From Erodium maritimum (taxonomy: Eukaryota; Streptophyta; Magnoliopsida; Geraniales; Geraniaceae): a stretch of 64,000 nt of DNA. The stretch is from contig OY997588.1 of NCBI GenBank assembly GCA_963921825.1, positions 12,724,001 to 12,788,000 on the forward strand, given 5' to 3'. Positions 1 to 12,764 of this stretch are shown one piece after another; position 1 is the stretch's first letter, and each line of letters opens with the position of its first letter. The notes under the pieces are model-generated. The model had not been told where the DNA came from and did no database searches. It saw only the letters and a list, made by a program, of their open reading frames with translations. Position numbers and translations under genes: made by a program.

Positions 1-189
1 CCACCATGTCTATATTACTAAATATAATACTAGTTTAATCAACAACCATATGTATGTTTGACCATTTATGTTCAAGACCAATATACCCAAATGCTACACC
101 TAAACAGCGGGGTTCTAAAATTTGAAAGCAATTTATGCCAATAAAATAGGGCTATTTGTGTATGGATACTCAAAGGAATTGCCCACAAA

Positions 190-620
190 CAGATGGGTAC
201 CTTGTTTCTTTCTCACAGATGAATACCCTTGTAAATAGCTAATTGCAGATAATTGCCGACATATATTGACCACAAACAGATGACTACCCATTGTGACAAT
301 TCAAACACATGACTATCTGTATGCATTGCACACAGCACGCTCGTCATTTTAGCTCAAAATTAACGGAAATGGATGGAAATTTCACTCTTTCATCACATGA
401 GTTGCACATGACCTATTAATATTTTTGTGAGTTTCAAAGTATTGATGGGTTATGTGTCAATCATGTGATGAGAGTGAAATTTTCATCCATTTCTGTTAGT
501 TTTGTAATAAGGTGACTCTTGGGTAATACATTCAGATAGGTGTGTTCGAATTGCCACAATGGGTGTACTCATCTGCAATTAACCCTTTATGAGGGTATCT
601 GTGAGAAAGTATATCCATCA
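190..620. mobile_element. Foldback (long inverted-repeat) element in PIE1 intron 12
   Basis: The arm near 190-425 is the diverged reverse complement of the arm near 440-620. Examples are TTTCTCACAGAT near 220 against ATCTGTGAGAAA near 597, and AAATGGATGGAAATTTCACT near 367 against its complement near 475. There is no coding capacity. The exact ends and target duplication were not found, so the superfamily is open. A GT microsatellite (621-640) sits at the right edge. Confidence 0.6.
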
Positions 621-899
621 GTGTATGTGTGTGTGTGTGTTTTAATATCAAAATACGTACATGTAATTTGGATCAAGAACTACATCACAATTTCATGGCA
701 TCAACTCAAATTGTATCAACTGTGTGTGCAATCAGATGACTGTATTGATATTTGCAAGTTGCCACAAATATGTGTAAGACAGAATTTCCTAAATCGAATC
801 TTCCAAGAGATGACTGAATCCTCCCAAACATCAAAGCACAACAAGCAAAACCCCCATTGTATACACGTCAGAATATTGAAAGTAAGATTTAAGCAATAC

Positions 900-3800
900 C
901 TGCTCATCACTGAAGTCGTACTGCAAATGTTCTTCAGATAAATTTTTACACCTCTTTGACAAATCTTTAGATTCACATGACTTGATTTTTGGGAGACAAA
1001 TTCCTACATTTGAAAGATCACCATTGCTTTCTTCCTGTAGTTGGACCAATAATATTATGTTGAGCCATGAGCTTGCCCTTCTATTCAATAAATAGAACAA
1101 TAAACACATACAACTTACACAATGTGGATCGCTAACAACAGGTGAGCTGACTTTGCCAATGTTACTGACAGCAGAAAGATCATTCCTGTCCTCTACATAA
1201 TATTTGACACCCACCATATGAGGCTCTCTACATAATTCAAAACAAACTTTGGTCATCAATCTCGTACCAGTATCATGATGTTCCCCTCCCTGGATAGGTT
1301 CAGCTCCATCTTCAAGCTGTATTGGACTACTACCTCTGCTCACTGAGATCAGTTTGTGTTTATCAAAATTATTGAAAGAACTGACAGGGATGGAGTAAAA
1401 CATCATCATCAATTTCTCTTTACCATTTTTATCGTCTTCCTCTCCATGGAATAGTTTGGCACCATCTTCACCCTTCTTTGGACTACTTTCTCTGCTCCCT
1501 GAGAAAATAAAAACTATTGATCAAGAACAAGGAAAAAACAAAGAAAGGAGAAAACATATCAAGTTGCAGATGCTCAAGCCCTATTAATTAGAGACAAACT
1601 TGTGTTTCACACTCATGAATAATCAGTTTCTCACCATTATAATTATCTTCTTCTCCCTGAAATGGTACAATTTCAACATCAACCTTTTCTGGGCTACTTT
1701 CTACAGTGACTGAGAAAAACTCATGGTGATAACAATTAGTGAAACAAGACAGGAAAGAAAGCCGAACCTAGACGAATCCTATTTCTACTAATGATGTTGA
1801 TCATCAACTAAATTGTAACATATCCATTGAATTGTGAAATGTTAAACACAATAATATACCTCTTTCCGAAGTATAACGCTTGAGTAGCTCTTCAAGTGGA
1901 ACATCTATTTCATTATGCAAAGCAGCCAATTCCTCTTGTCTTTCTTCTTCAGTTATAAGAGCCTCATCTTCCTCTAGAGTATGTTCATCATCTTCCTATA
2001 ACCACGACATCAAAACATAAATAAGAAATAAAGAAATAAACCTACGTGAAGACCAACAAAATCTCTGGAAAGAACGAAGCGTGTGAACACTGATTATTCA
2101 CATGGCAGTAGGTAAACTGTGCATCTTTTTTTCTAAAATAAAGCACAAAGGATGCCTCCTGAAGTATGTTCAATGGAAGAGATTCAGACTTGGAACTCTC
2201 CAGGTAAATAATCAAATTAGTATAGAGGCATTACATAAGCAGAAATGTTATCGGTGTCAGCAACACCTACTCTCGTATAGTAGGATGGGTTCATTAAAGA
2301 ATTGGAAAGTAATGTAAGTCATTCTGCTGTAATGGCATTACAAATTTATTAGTCTAAATGATCGATTTCAATCACTCAGAAGTGTTAATTCTTTCAAAAG
2401 AATTACAAATTAACCAATTATATTAGTCACATAGTAGTAAATAGATGGCCAAGTGAGCCTCCCCTCCCAACACCGTATTTTAATGGAATTAAAGTTTTTC
2501 CGCCATTTTGATGAGACACGACAGAAAAATAAGTAATGACTACCATCATCTTATCTCTGAGGAGTTATGTTCATACGCTGCCTAGAAAAGCCCACAAATT
2601 TATACCCCTCTAGCATGCCACGTAACATACAATAAAACCATGTAATTTACATTGGTTTTGAGGGTGCAAGAAGTGGAATTCAAGGATACAGTTTTCTCCT
2701 CGCTTATATGATATTACCATCAAATGGAAATAAACGATATTAAAACAGACACGTACGCAAAACAAAAAGGCACACCTCTTCATCCCCAGATTGTATGTCA
2801 TAGTCTTCATCGTTATCAGCAACATTTGATTGAAGTTCTGTTGTATATTAATTGAATGAGAAGATATTTTATGTGTAAGGTATCAATGTAATGATGGAAA
2901 CATTAACATTTTTGCTTACCGGCCTTTAAATGTGTAGGTTCACTGATATCATCCGCTTTATTTGGAAAAGTCAGCTGATCATGAGCAGGATGTTGTTGCA
3001 TGGGTTCACTTGTGTCAACAAGATTTTCCGCCAACATTGTTGAGTACCTAAAATTAAGCAAAACAATGAAATATGAGTCTACTCTGGCCAAAAGTATTAA
3101 AGTAGTTCTGATATAATATTTTCTAATTTCTTTGAAAACAAGACTTGAGTCAATAGAAAGTTGTACCTCTCTGTTTGCCCTAAAAGAAACTCTAGTTGTT
3201 TATCAAGTGCCTTTTTCTTTTTCTCGTCAAGCTCCATCTGATGCTTGTAAAGCACCTACGTTTCAATGTGGATGAAATTATTCAGTTCAGATTGTTTAAC
3301 AAGAAACACGTAAGTTGAAGAAAAAATCAAGTTGTTTTAGATCAACTTGCCAATTTTTCTATCTTTGTCCAGAATTTCTTCACATCCTTCGAGATGCCAA
3401 GAGCAATTTTTCTCAACTTTTGCTCTTCTTCCTGCTCAAAATTGCAATCCTAAGTTCAAATTACTGGAGATAACCATACACATACAAAAATCTTTTTCCC
3501 ATATTTTTGAAGGGGGTTGTTGTACGCATCCACACATATCCTTTAAAAATACTTTTCAGTTAACAAAGTAATGCAGAACCTTTAATTTTTTTTCTCCTCT
3601 TGTAGCCTGATCCAACATACCCTTGCTTGCTCTTATAGCAACTTTCTTCGCCTGAGCTAATTTCCATTTCCTTTCAGACTCAAAATCCTGCTAACATATA
3701 GTTTGTTTAGCAAATAAAGTGACAAAAAATGCACATATTTGATTATCTCATTATTCACTTCTGAAGTACAGTATACTGCCTAAAAAATGTACTGTGACAT

Positions 3801-4708
3801 GAGCAATGAAGTAAAAATCTTACAATCTACAACATCCAACTTCCAGAAAATAAACTATTTAATTACCTTTGACAACCAAACCATTTCTTCTAAAACATGA
3901 TCCCAGTGAGTTTTAGGACGTGGAGGTTCTCTAGGAGCTTCAAGTGCCTACAGCAATACAGGTACCACTATAGAGTCAGTATTCAGCTAATGTATGAAAC
4001 AAAATCGAAATTCTTATATATAAAAACAATCCCACTCTGTTCATCCACATGAATGCAAAAAAAAGACTAACAGAAAACATTTGACGGACTCGGGAATGGT
4101 TAAGAGGGAGAACCACAAGTTTTAAATCATAAAAGGAGCTTGTTCCCCGGTTGCTCATACAAATCACAAAAAGGATGAGCAGAATCCGCCCTTTTGCACA
4201 ACCTTCCTGGACAACAGATTTTTGTTCCCCCCATTGAATTGTTTCAGAATGCATATTCTATACAAGTAAAATGGCACAGAAATCGACCACATATCATTTC
4301 CCTCCTTGTCTACCAAATAATAAATTGGTATACTATTTTTCATCACGAAACGCCCCTTCTACCATCTATCTACCAATCACAGAGAGCCTAATAAAGGCCC
4401 ATCCACTACTTTTGTATCTTATATTAACACAGTTGATTCTAGGAAGAGTTGAAATTTAGTTTAAAAAAAGAAACACAAACCATTATATAACCAAGGTATT
4501 CATGTAAATTTAGAAGAAAAATAAGGTTTAATACAAATTAATTTGAAATAGTATCAAGAAATACAAATATAGAGTTTCATGAAGGCAATGACCGATCTGC
4601 TGTTTAGCAATGCATGAAGGAAATAAACCAAATAATAGATTTTACAACCTTCTGGCGCCTAGCTCTTGTGTCGTGATCAAGCTTGGACCTTGGACCTTTG
4701 GATGCCAT
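900..4708 (-). CDS. PIE1: PIE1, SWR1-complex ATPase (5' part; 12 coding exons, continues past left edge)
   Basis: PIE1 is the SWI2/SNF2-type catalytic subunit of the SWR1 complex, which deposits histone H2A.Z in nuclear chromatin. Exons on the minus strand: 4649-4708, 3867-3947, 3580-3687, 3351-3431, 3167-3255, 2920-3047, 2776-2837, 1860-1995, 1635-1709, 1424-1498, 1119-1342 and 900-1034. Together they give 1254 nt in one open frame (418 residues). The N-terminus MASKGPRSKLDHDTRARRQK and the following HSA-type segment (KTHWDHVLEEMVWLSK, then a Lys-rich helix) match PIE1 as I remember it. Residues after about 180 form the long acidic linker. The Snf2/helicase domains would lie left of the window. 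The start codon is the family Met in the first coding exon; upstream DNA looks like a 5'UTR intron. Intron 4 uses a GC donor (GCAAGT at 3345-3350), forced by phase. Exons 9-11 look like a triplicated cassette. Family assignment is firm; individual splice sites are manual calls. Confidence 0.93.
1119..1709 (-). repeat. Tandemly triplicated 75-nt exon cassette inside PIE1
   Basis: Exon 9 (1635-1709) and exon 10 (1424-1498) are each exactly 75 nt and phase 1-1. The first 75 nt of exon 11 (1268-1342) form a third copy ending at a GTACGA that lines up with the donors of the other two. Each copy encodes a pattern of E/G-S-S-P, then an acidic stretch, then G-E-E/H-D/H. The copies share flanking signals (ctcag acceptor, GTRAGA/GTAAAG donor) but have diverged by many substitutions. 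Confidence 0.75.
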
Positions 4709-6480
4709 GATTTTGTTTTGAATTATGACATGGCAATGCCTGAGGAATATTTAGAACATAAATCAACAAATCATTAATCTTATTAATGAATAGCATTAAG
4801 AAAATGATATACTCACAAGCAACATGGAAGAAAATACAACCTGTAAAGTTTAAAGCAACTAAATTTGTCTAGGCCATAGAGAAAAGTGACCCTAGACAGA
4901 CCATGTATGCGAAAATTCTCATAGGCATCAAAAGACAAAATAGTATATATTGAAAGCAGAATAGTCTTCACATACCATGTGTGAGTTATAGTACAAGGGT
5001 CTGCTTCTAGGTCCTAATAGTCACATCATGGTTCATTCTGCTTTAGGTACATATAGAATAAAGTGTATAACAGAAATATGGCTGGGTTAACTCCTACATG
5101 TTTTCAGAATTTGTTCCAGTGAAGGGTTCGTGTAGACTAGCATAGATTATGAATGAAAAAGGGTTGGCACTCCAATTGTGGGGGAAGTAATCCTTCTTTA
5201 AAATGTGCAAGTGCAAGTTATTGATGTAGTTACAGAAAGGATGAGTATTATGGATTCATTAGCTCAGGGCAAAGAGAGCGAAAAAAGCAGCGTGAATAAA
5301 CAGGACATTTTCAGCCAACATTGGCCTAAAAGCATCACTGCTTCTGGTATCCCATATAACAAGATTTTCAAGACTTGCAAAGGAGCATACTGATTATTCC
5401 GATATCAATCTCTTGTTGAAGTTACAACTAAGAGACTGTCATGGTTGAATTGACAACACCAAGTTTCAGTCAGATATGGTGGTTCTTTCACAGTACACTT
5501 CATTAGTCATTTAAAACTATTTATTCCAAATAAAAAACACCATTTACCCTACATGAATTCAGAGTATTTTGCTTTCCATTTGCTATCTTTTGATCAGTAA
5601 AACATCACAGCAAGCATTACACCATGGGATGAAAGACTATCATTTAGCAAAAACCATGTATAACAAACTTGCATCCTCCACAAATAGCCATAATATCACA
5701 TAACGCATTGTAAGCACACCACATTGACCATTTATGTGGTTACTCGCCCAATGCCATCAAAATCCAGATGCATCATCCTGATCAGTTACATAGATGTTAC
5801 TTCCGCACCCAAATCCACAAAATATGCTTTCCAATGTGCAAAAACATGTTGCCACTTCCACAAGCATGCAGACAGAGCACCCTAAGACAGAATCTAAGAG
5901 AAGCATCTAGTAGAAAATTTTCATTACAGATTGCATGTGCATTAATAGTGGAAGTAAGAAGTTGCTATCTACAGCATGAGCTTGGCAAGGAGGAAAACCA
6001 GGAGCCCGAATGTTAAATTTCATTGTTTAACAGAAGAAACAAGCCTCCCTTGAACTAAACCTAGCTGACAGGAGAATGGAGATCACTGTTTCCTCATACA
6101 GACTCCATAACCATCAGTTTTACCCATTTTCCAGCGTTTTCTCAACAACCAAACGGAGCAAGAAAATTCTAAAGTAGAGGAGAAAAAGGCTGACCTAGCA
6201 AGTGAACGGCGGCTCCCACTCACGCACTCCTTCGTTGATCATTCCAAGAAATAACCGGAGCACGTAAACTACCAAAATTCTGCGGAGAAAATCACGAGAG
6301 AGATTCACAGAAAATGAAGGAGATCGAACTTTTAACCTATAACCATAATCAGATAGAGAGGCCGGAGCTGGAGAACGCAGAGAGGAGCTGCGCCGGTGGG
6401 TTCTCCGACGGGTGAGTTAGGGTTTTCAGTCGGGTTTTAGGTAGCAGTGAAGAGAGGTCCGACGACCACGCTCCAGATCC
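4709..6480 (-). other. PIE1 5' leader: probable 5'UTR exon and large leader intron
   Basis: No coding ORF reads through this stretch. On the minus strand, about 6273-6480 has the look of a plant leader exon (ACCCTAA-type and CT-rich sequence) and ends at a plausible GTAGTT donor at 6267-6272. A CTCAG acceptor lies some 30-40 nt upstream of the PIE1 ATG. A leader intron of about 1.5 kb is therefore inferred. The transcription start is placed only roughly, near 6480. Confidence 0.5.
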
Positions 6481-6489
6481 GAAATTAAC

Positions 6490-7134
6490 CAATAAGATGA
6501 GTAAAAGCCCTTTGCTCGACCCTTGTTTGGGTGTTTTGTATTTTGGTAACTCGATCTCAGCGAATGAGATATACCAGTATTTGCTCTATGTGGACCCGGA
6601 AAATATGAATCAGCGGTTTATATTTTTGATCCAACGGCTGGAGTTAAGAGCGAGGACCATGTAGACGTACACGCAGGGACTTGACTCTTTAAGACCCGTT
6701 TGGTTTTCACGGCAATCCAGTTCCAAACCGTGAGGTTGTCATTTCGAGGAAAATGATTCCCACGTAGTGTGAGATTAAAATAGACTTAAGTCATTGGGCC
6801 TGAAGAAGGATGAGTCTGGGCCGATAGATTGAACAAGTGGGCCCGTCCCATGTCTCAAAAATTGGGTTCGGACAGAAGAGTTGTCATTCGCATATCTGGC
6901 TCTCTCTCCTCTCTATCTTGAAGATACTGCGAGTCCAGTATAGGTGGTGGCAGTGTTCTGTGTAAACTCAACATGTAAAATGTAGTCGGTCAGGTGTAGT
7001 TTTTTTTATCCAACACTTTGGGTGCACAGTTTGTATCTTATAAACAATAGGTTCGATCATTTTACACGTATAAAAGTCCACAGTCGTGTATATGATTTCA
7101 GTCCGGACGCATATTATCTGAACTACCATTTAAT
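6490..7134. other. Intergenic spacer between PIE1 leader and LINE-A
   Basis: This is probably the PIE1 promoter side. No ORF or repeat structure was supported. The stretch contains GC-moderate, non-repetitive sequence and no recognised TATA box for either neighbour. Confidence 0.4.
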
Positions 7135-7188
7135 AATTAAAGGACATGTACTTGGAAGCGACGATCATAGAAGAAACCCGTTAACGTA

Positions 7189-8385
7189 TTGCTGGAGAGG
7201 CTAGTTGATCTGGGTCCAAAGGTTGGGCCGGTGCATGTGGACCAGGGCTTGTTGGGGGATGCGAGAAGGGTCTGGGTTAAGGGGCCGAGACATCTGGACG
7301 GGTCGTGGGATGGGTCGGAGTTGGGCCTCTCTCCTCGAACCAGTCTTGGGGTGGGTCCGGGTGCCAAGCCACGGGCCAGAACGGGCTCGAGGGGTGGTCC
7401 ATTGGGTTTCCAACATCGGGGCGGGTCCTCCTTTAGGGGACGGCCCAATATCAATGCAAATATGGTCCAAGAGATCTCAAGCGAGAGGTGTGAAGATCAA
7501 GAAGGTCATTGCCCTCCTCCGGGGGTAGGAGGACGGGGACCGAATTTTGCGTATGCTCGGGCGGCAAAGGTGCTCACCACCTGTACGTTCTACTGGAGGA
7601 CTATGGCTACTCTGATGGAAGATTTGTGGGGTATGCAGAATGTGGAGGCGCGGCCGTTGGAGAATGGGGTCGTGACCTTCTTTTTCAGGACGGCAAAGGA
7701 ACGGGCCCGAGTTCTAGCTGGTGAACCATGGGCATTCTGGACTCATTAGTCATTTTTATTGACCTTCGGGCCCATATGCGCCCGGGGGATATGGCATTCA
7801 CTCATTTCTCATTATGGGCAAGGGTGTCGAATCTCCCGGTCGGGGCATGGAACAGGGGAGTGGCTTTCCGTCTGAGCAATGCGTTGGGAGTATGTCAGGC
7901 TACAGATACGGACGCATATAGGATATGTTGGGGCGACTTCATGCGGATTCGAGTTCGGGTCAACATTCGAGTTCCTCTTTAGAGGCAGTTGTGGTTTCGT
8001 CTCACGGAGTCCCATGTACGCACATTATTGCACATTTCTTACGAACATCTACCAGACCATTGCTTTGGGTGTAGTTGTGAGGGTCACCTTTTCCCAGCAT
8101 GTCTGGTGAGTGGTGGAACCAGGGGCCCCTCCTTGGGATCTCCATTGGATCCTTGTAAGGCCTAAATGAAGGTCAAACATGGGAAACCGATTCGAGTGAC
8201 GAATTGGGCGTATTTGAGTGGAGCATCGGGAATACCATCTCGACTTTTTGCACCAGTGGCCCTAGGAAATTAGAGGAGGCCGACTAGGAGAGGAGACTAA
8301 GGGGAGTTCGTATCCCAATGCTTGAGCAATCACGGGTGGTTCGACCCTTTTTGGCCCGACATGGGGACGTGAAGGGCCAGCGGTC
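7189..8385 (+). pseudogene. LINE-A ORF1 (DUF4283 / CCHC-like), broken
   Basis: An ORF1-type protein of plant LINEs, expected to bind LINE RNA. The first segment (7189-7749) contains a DUF4283-like stretch around PLENGVVTFFFRTAKERARV and GEPWAFW. A frameshift near 7740 moves the frame to 7728-7982, with SLVIFIDLRAHMRPGD and FSLWARVSNLPVGAWNRG. A stop at about 7980 precedes RQLWFRL...LPDHCFGCSCEGH, a degenerate zinc-knuckle region. Upstream residues are Gly/Arg/Pro-rich. LINE-B carries a clearly related protein. Non-functional as it stands. Confidence 0.75.
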
Positions 8386-8392
8386 AGTAGAG

Positions 8393-8731
8393 TGTTGGGG
8401 TATAACAACATGGAACAATATTCATGCAAGAAGAAACCAAGGGAAAATAAGCAATCACACAAGAACACAAGAATTTACGTGGTTCGGCAAGTTGCCTACG
8501 TCCACGGTCTCACTACTCTCTTCTTATTGCTCTCACAATGAATGAATATTTTGGGTTTACAAGTACATGGTATCTATAGGAGAAGACAATGGGTAAAATA
8601 AGGTATGAATTAGGTTTCCTAATCATAATAGGAAATATCCTCTAATTGCCTACTCAAGTCTCTTACCTAAATCTATTAGGAAGACTAGACATTTCCTAAA
8701 TAAAATAGGAAGTCTCCACACAACCCTAACA
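8393..8731 (-). repeat. Copia LTR (3' LTR relative to element)
   Basis: 339 bp, starting TGTTGGGGTATAACAACATG and ending CCCTAACA on the plus strand. It matches the other LTR with seven substitutions and no indels by eye. Confidence 0.95.
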
Positions 8732-8744
8732 ATCTCCCACTTGG
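8732..8744 (-). promoter_or_regulatory. Polypurine tract of the copia element
   Basis: Minus-strand CCAAGTGGGAGAT immediately adjoins the 3' LTR, the expected place for plus-strand DNA priming. Confidence 0.8.
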
Positions 8745-8848
8745 AGACTGTCCATGAATGTCTTCACTTCACTCCTACTCATGTAAGTCCAATAACACCC
8801 CAATGCACCATCAATAAGCTTCTGAGGTAGTGAGACATCTTCCTTCAA

Positions 8849-11800
8849 CTAACCATGAAGGCCAGCTGAAGTTATGCATAACTTCAGCTTCTCCGTTGTA
8901 ACAACCTTGGTCAACATATCTGCAGGATTCTTTGACCCAAGGATTTTCTTCAAGGAAAAAGTACCATCATTCATTAATCCTCTAATGAAATGATATCTCA
9001 ACTGGATATGCTTCGTCCTAGCATGAAACACAGGATTCTTGGCGAGATGAATGACGCTCTGACTATCGCTATACAAAGGACTGTCTGTCTGTTTCTTCCC
9101 TAACTCCTCCAAGAAATTCTTCAACCATATCATTTCCTTTCCAGCTTCTGAAATAGCCATGTACTCAGCTTTAGTGGTTGAAAGAGCAACACTCTTCTGC
9201 AGTCGAGACATCCAACTAACTGATGTGCCACCCAAGGTAAAGACGTACCCTGTAGTACTCTTCCTTGTGTCCAAACATCCACCTAAGTCTGCATCAGAAA
9301 ACCCTTCTAAGATTACATCTTTCTTCTTGAAATGTAGTGCAACCTTTGAAGTGCCTTTCAAGTAGCGAAACAACCACTTGACTGCTTCTCAATGCTCTCT
9401 CCCAAGATTAGACATGAATCTACTAACAACTCCCACTGCATGTGCAATGTCTGGCCTTGTGCAAACCATTGCGTACATCAAACTGCCCACTGCTGATGCG
9501 TACGGGACTTTAGCCATTTCTTCCTTGTCTTTATCCGTCTTAGGTGACTGTTCTCGAGTGAGTTTGAAGTGACCTCCCAACGGCGTACTTCTTGTCTTAT
9601 CATCTTGGAGACTGAACTTGTTCAAGATCTTCTCAATATACTTCTCTTGAGATAGCTTTAAACTTCCATCAGATCGATCCCTACTGATGCTCATTCCGAG
9701 TATTTGCTTCGCTGCGCCTAAGTCCTTCATCTCAAACTCTTCAGACATCTGTCTCTTCAACTTGTTGATTTCTACCATGTTGGATCCTGCAATCAACATG
9801 TCATCAACGTATAACAATAATATGATGTAGGATGCATTGAAATGCTTGACATAGCAACAATGATCCATGACACATCTTGAGTATCCACTCCTCATCATAA
9901 AATCGTCAAACTTCAAGTACCACTGTCTTGGTGCTTGTTTCAGACCATACAAACTTTTCTGCAATTTGCAAACTAGGTCTTCACTCCCAGCTCTCTGGAA
10001 ACCCTCTGGTTGTACCATATAAATATCTTCGTCAAGATCACCATGTAAGAACGTGGTCTTCACATCTAGTTGCTCTAGATGAAGATCCTCTGCAGCCACG
10101 ATACTTAACACAAGCCTGATAGTAGTCATCTTGACTACTGGAGAGAATATCTCGTTGTAGTCAATCCCCTTCTTCTGTTGAAAGCCTTTGACTACTAACC
10201 TTGCCTTGTGCCTCTTGCTACCATCATGTTCTTCCTTGACCCTGAACACCCATTTATTTTGTAGAGCCTTTTTCCCAGCCGGTAACTTAGTCAATGACCA
10301 AGTTTCATTCTTTTCAAGAGATTTCATCTCTTCATCCATGGCTGACTCCCACTTAATCGAATCATCCATTTGAACTGCCTCTGTATAACACTGAGGCTCT
10401 CCATTCTCAGTTAACAACAGATAATGTAGTGATGGAGAGAATCGTTCTGGAGGTCTTGAAACTCTGCTCGATCTCCTCACTTCAGCTATTGGGTTAGCCG
10501 GTACTCTCTCCTCATTATTTTCTTGTAGTTGACTTTCACTGCCGCCTATAACATCTTCTATTGTAATATCTTCCAACATTGCTTCTTCCTTGCCTTCGGG
10601 TTCTTTAGTGATATCTTGCTCCACACTCAAGCGATCCTTGTACATAGTGTTTTCACATAATGTGACATCTCTGCTTCTGATGACTTTCATCTTTGACTCA
10701 TCCCAGAATCTATACCCCATGTCATTAGATCCATAGCCAATGAATGCACACTTCTTTGCTTTTGGATCAAGCTTGTCTCTGTCGGAATCCTTTACTCTCA
10801 CATAAGAAACACAACCAAAAACTCGCAAATGTTGAAGATTTACCTCTTTTCCACGCCATTCTTCTTCAGGAATCTTGAATCCCAAAGGAACTGAGGGTTC
10901 ACGATTGATGAGGTATGCTGCTGTGCTCACTGCGTCTGCCCAAAACCTTTTAGGCAATCCTGCTTGAATCCTCATACTCTTCGCCCTCTCGTTCAGCGTT
11001 CTGTTCATCCTCTCAGCAACACCATTATGTTGGGGCGTCTCAGGCTCAGTCTTTAGCATCCTTATACCATGCTCAACACAATAATCAATAAACTCATCAC
11101 TACTATACTCACCACCATTGTCAGACTTTAAACACTTCACTTTTAAGTCAATTTCATTCTCAACAGCAGCTTTCCACTTCTTAAAGGTATTAAAAACTTC
11201 ATCCTTGTGTTTTAGAAAGTAAACCCATACCTTTCTTGTGGAGTCATCAATGAAGGTGACATAGTAGCGAGATCCTCCAATGGATGGAACTTTTGTAGGT
11301 CCATACACGTCTGAATGCACCATTTCCAGCTTGTTTGCCTTAGGAGGTTTCCCTGACTTTGCAAAGCTAACTCGTTTCTGCTTTCCGAACACACATGGTT
11401 CGCAAAAACTAACCTTCACATTCTTCAGTTCTGGAATCTTCCCCTTTGAAGCTAACATCTTCATTCCTTTCTCACTCATATGCCCAAGTCGTTGGTGCCA
11501 TAGAGTTGAAGGATCAGGCCCATCAATAACTGCATTAACCTCTTCCACTGGCATCTCCGCCATGTACAAAGTTCCTCTCTTCCATCCTCGAGCAATAATC
11601 AAATTCCCTTTTGATACCTTCCATTGGCCGTTCTTAAAGGTTATACCGTATCCCAAACTGTCCGGATGACTTACAGAGATCAACATTCTCCTTATGGTAG
11701 GGATATACCTTACATCTTTTAACGTCCAAATTGTACCCATGGGAGTTTTGAGATTCACATCTCCTATGCCCGCAATTTCTTCCGTCTCATCATTGGCTAG

Positions 11801-12727
11801 ATGAACTATACCTTTTATAGGTCTAAAATTCACTAGCATGTTTTTATAATGGGTAGTATGGAAAGAATCACCTGAATCCATGATCCATGACTCAACCGGG
11901 CTTTCTACACAACAGATCAAAGCATCATCTTCAAATTCTTCTGTCGCATTCACCGAGTTGTTCTCCTTTCTTTCCTTCTTTGGGTTCGGGCATTGACTCT
12001 TGAAGTGGCCAGTTTGTTGACAATTATAGCAAGTCACGCCTGCTTTGCTCTTAGATTGTCCTTTCCTTCTGGACTTCGATCTGCCTCGCCCTTTGTTCTT
12101 ACCCCTTTCATAATTCCTACCTCTTCCGTCCACGTTCAACACGGAGCCTGACGATTCTCCAGAATTCCTTCTACGAATATCTTCCCCAAGAATCAAGTCT
12201 CTTATCCCCTCGAACGACAGTTTAGTAGATCCAGACGAACTACTAACTGCTGTGACGGTTCCTGACCAAATATCAGGTAACGAAGAAAGCAACAATAGGG
12301 CTTGTACCTCATCATCGAATTTAATATCCACTGACACTAATCTGTATAGTATCGTATTAAATTCGTTCACATGATCGGTAACATTAACATCTTCCCTCAT
12401 CTTCGTATTAACTAATAGACGAATCAAATATACCTTGTTTGATGCAGACGGCTTTTCGTACATATTTGATACCGCCTTTATTAGTCCGTAGGTAGTTGTC
12501 TCCTTCATTACGTTGTAGGCAACGTTCCTTGTCAGTGTCAACCTCACCGCACCAAGTGCTTGTCGATCTAGCAACTGCCAATCGGCCGAACTTAGCTTCT
12601 CTGGTTTGGTCTCTGACAACGGTTCATGTAGCTTCTTCTGGTACAGATAATCCTCAATCTGCATCTTCCAGAATCCAAAATCTTTTCCATCGAACTTGTC
12701 GATTCGAACTTTCCCATCTTCTGCCAT
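8849..12727 (-). pseudogene. Copia gag-pol polyprotein with one nonsense codon
   Basis: One frame from the Met at 12727 (an upstream in-frame Met lies in the LTR) to 8849, broken only by a TGA at 9389-9391. Order of domains: gag (FDGKDFGFWKMQIEDYL, UBN2-like); CCHC knuckle CYNCQQTGHFKSQC; aspartic protease WIMDSGDSFHTTH; GAG-pre-integrase LWHQRLGHMSEKGMKML; integrase with HSDVYGP, KSDNGGEY and PQHNGVAERMNRT; reverse transcriptase with NKWVFRVK, DVKTTFLHGDL and LLYVDDMLIAG; RNase H with SDADLGGC and ALSTTKAEYMA. The stop falls between reverse transcriptase and RNase H, at a position where the family usually has Trp (REH-W-x-AVKW). The protease has DSGD where the family usually has DSGA. Without readthrough RNase H would be lost. 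Confidence 0.92.
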
Positions 12728-12750
12728 TGCTCCCACTTGCCACGAACCGG

Positions 12751-12762
12751 GCTCTGATACCA
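12751..12762 (-). promoter_or_regulatory. Primer-binding site for initiator Met tRNA
   Basis: TGGTATCAGAGC on the minus strand, two bases downstream of the 5' LTR. This is the standard plant iMet primer site for reverse transcription. Confidence 0.9.
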
Positions 12763-12764
12763 GT

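Noticed and set aside
540-941. 133-codon plus-strand open frame
   Set aside because: It lies opposite a PIE1 exon and the foldback element in its intron, and has no family resemblance.
1263-1268. GTACGA as the real donor of PIE1 exon 11
   Set aside because: It would leave phase 1, and joining to exon 12 at 1034 then gives a stop within a few codons. The GTAAGT at 1113-1118 keeps the frame.
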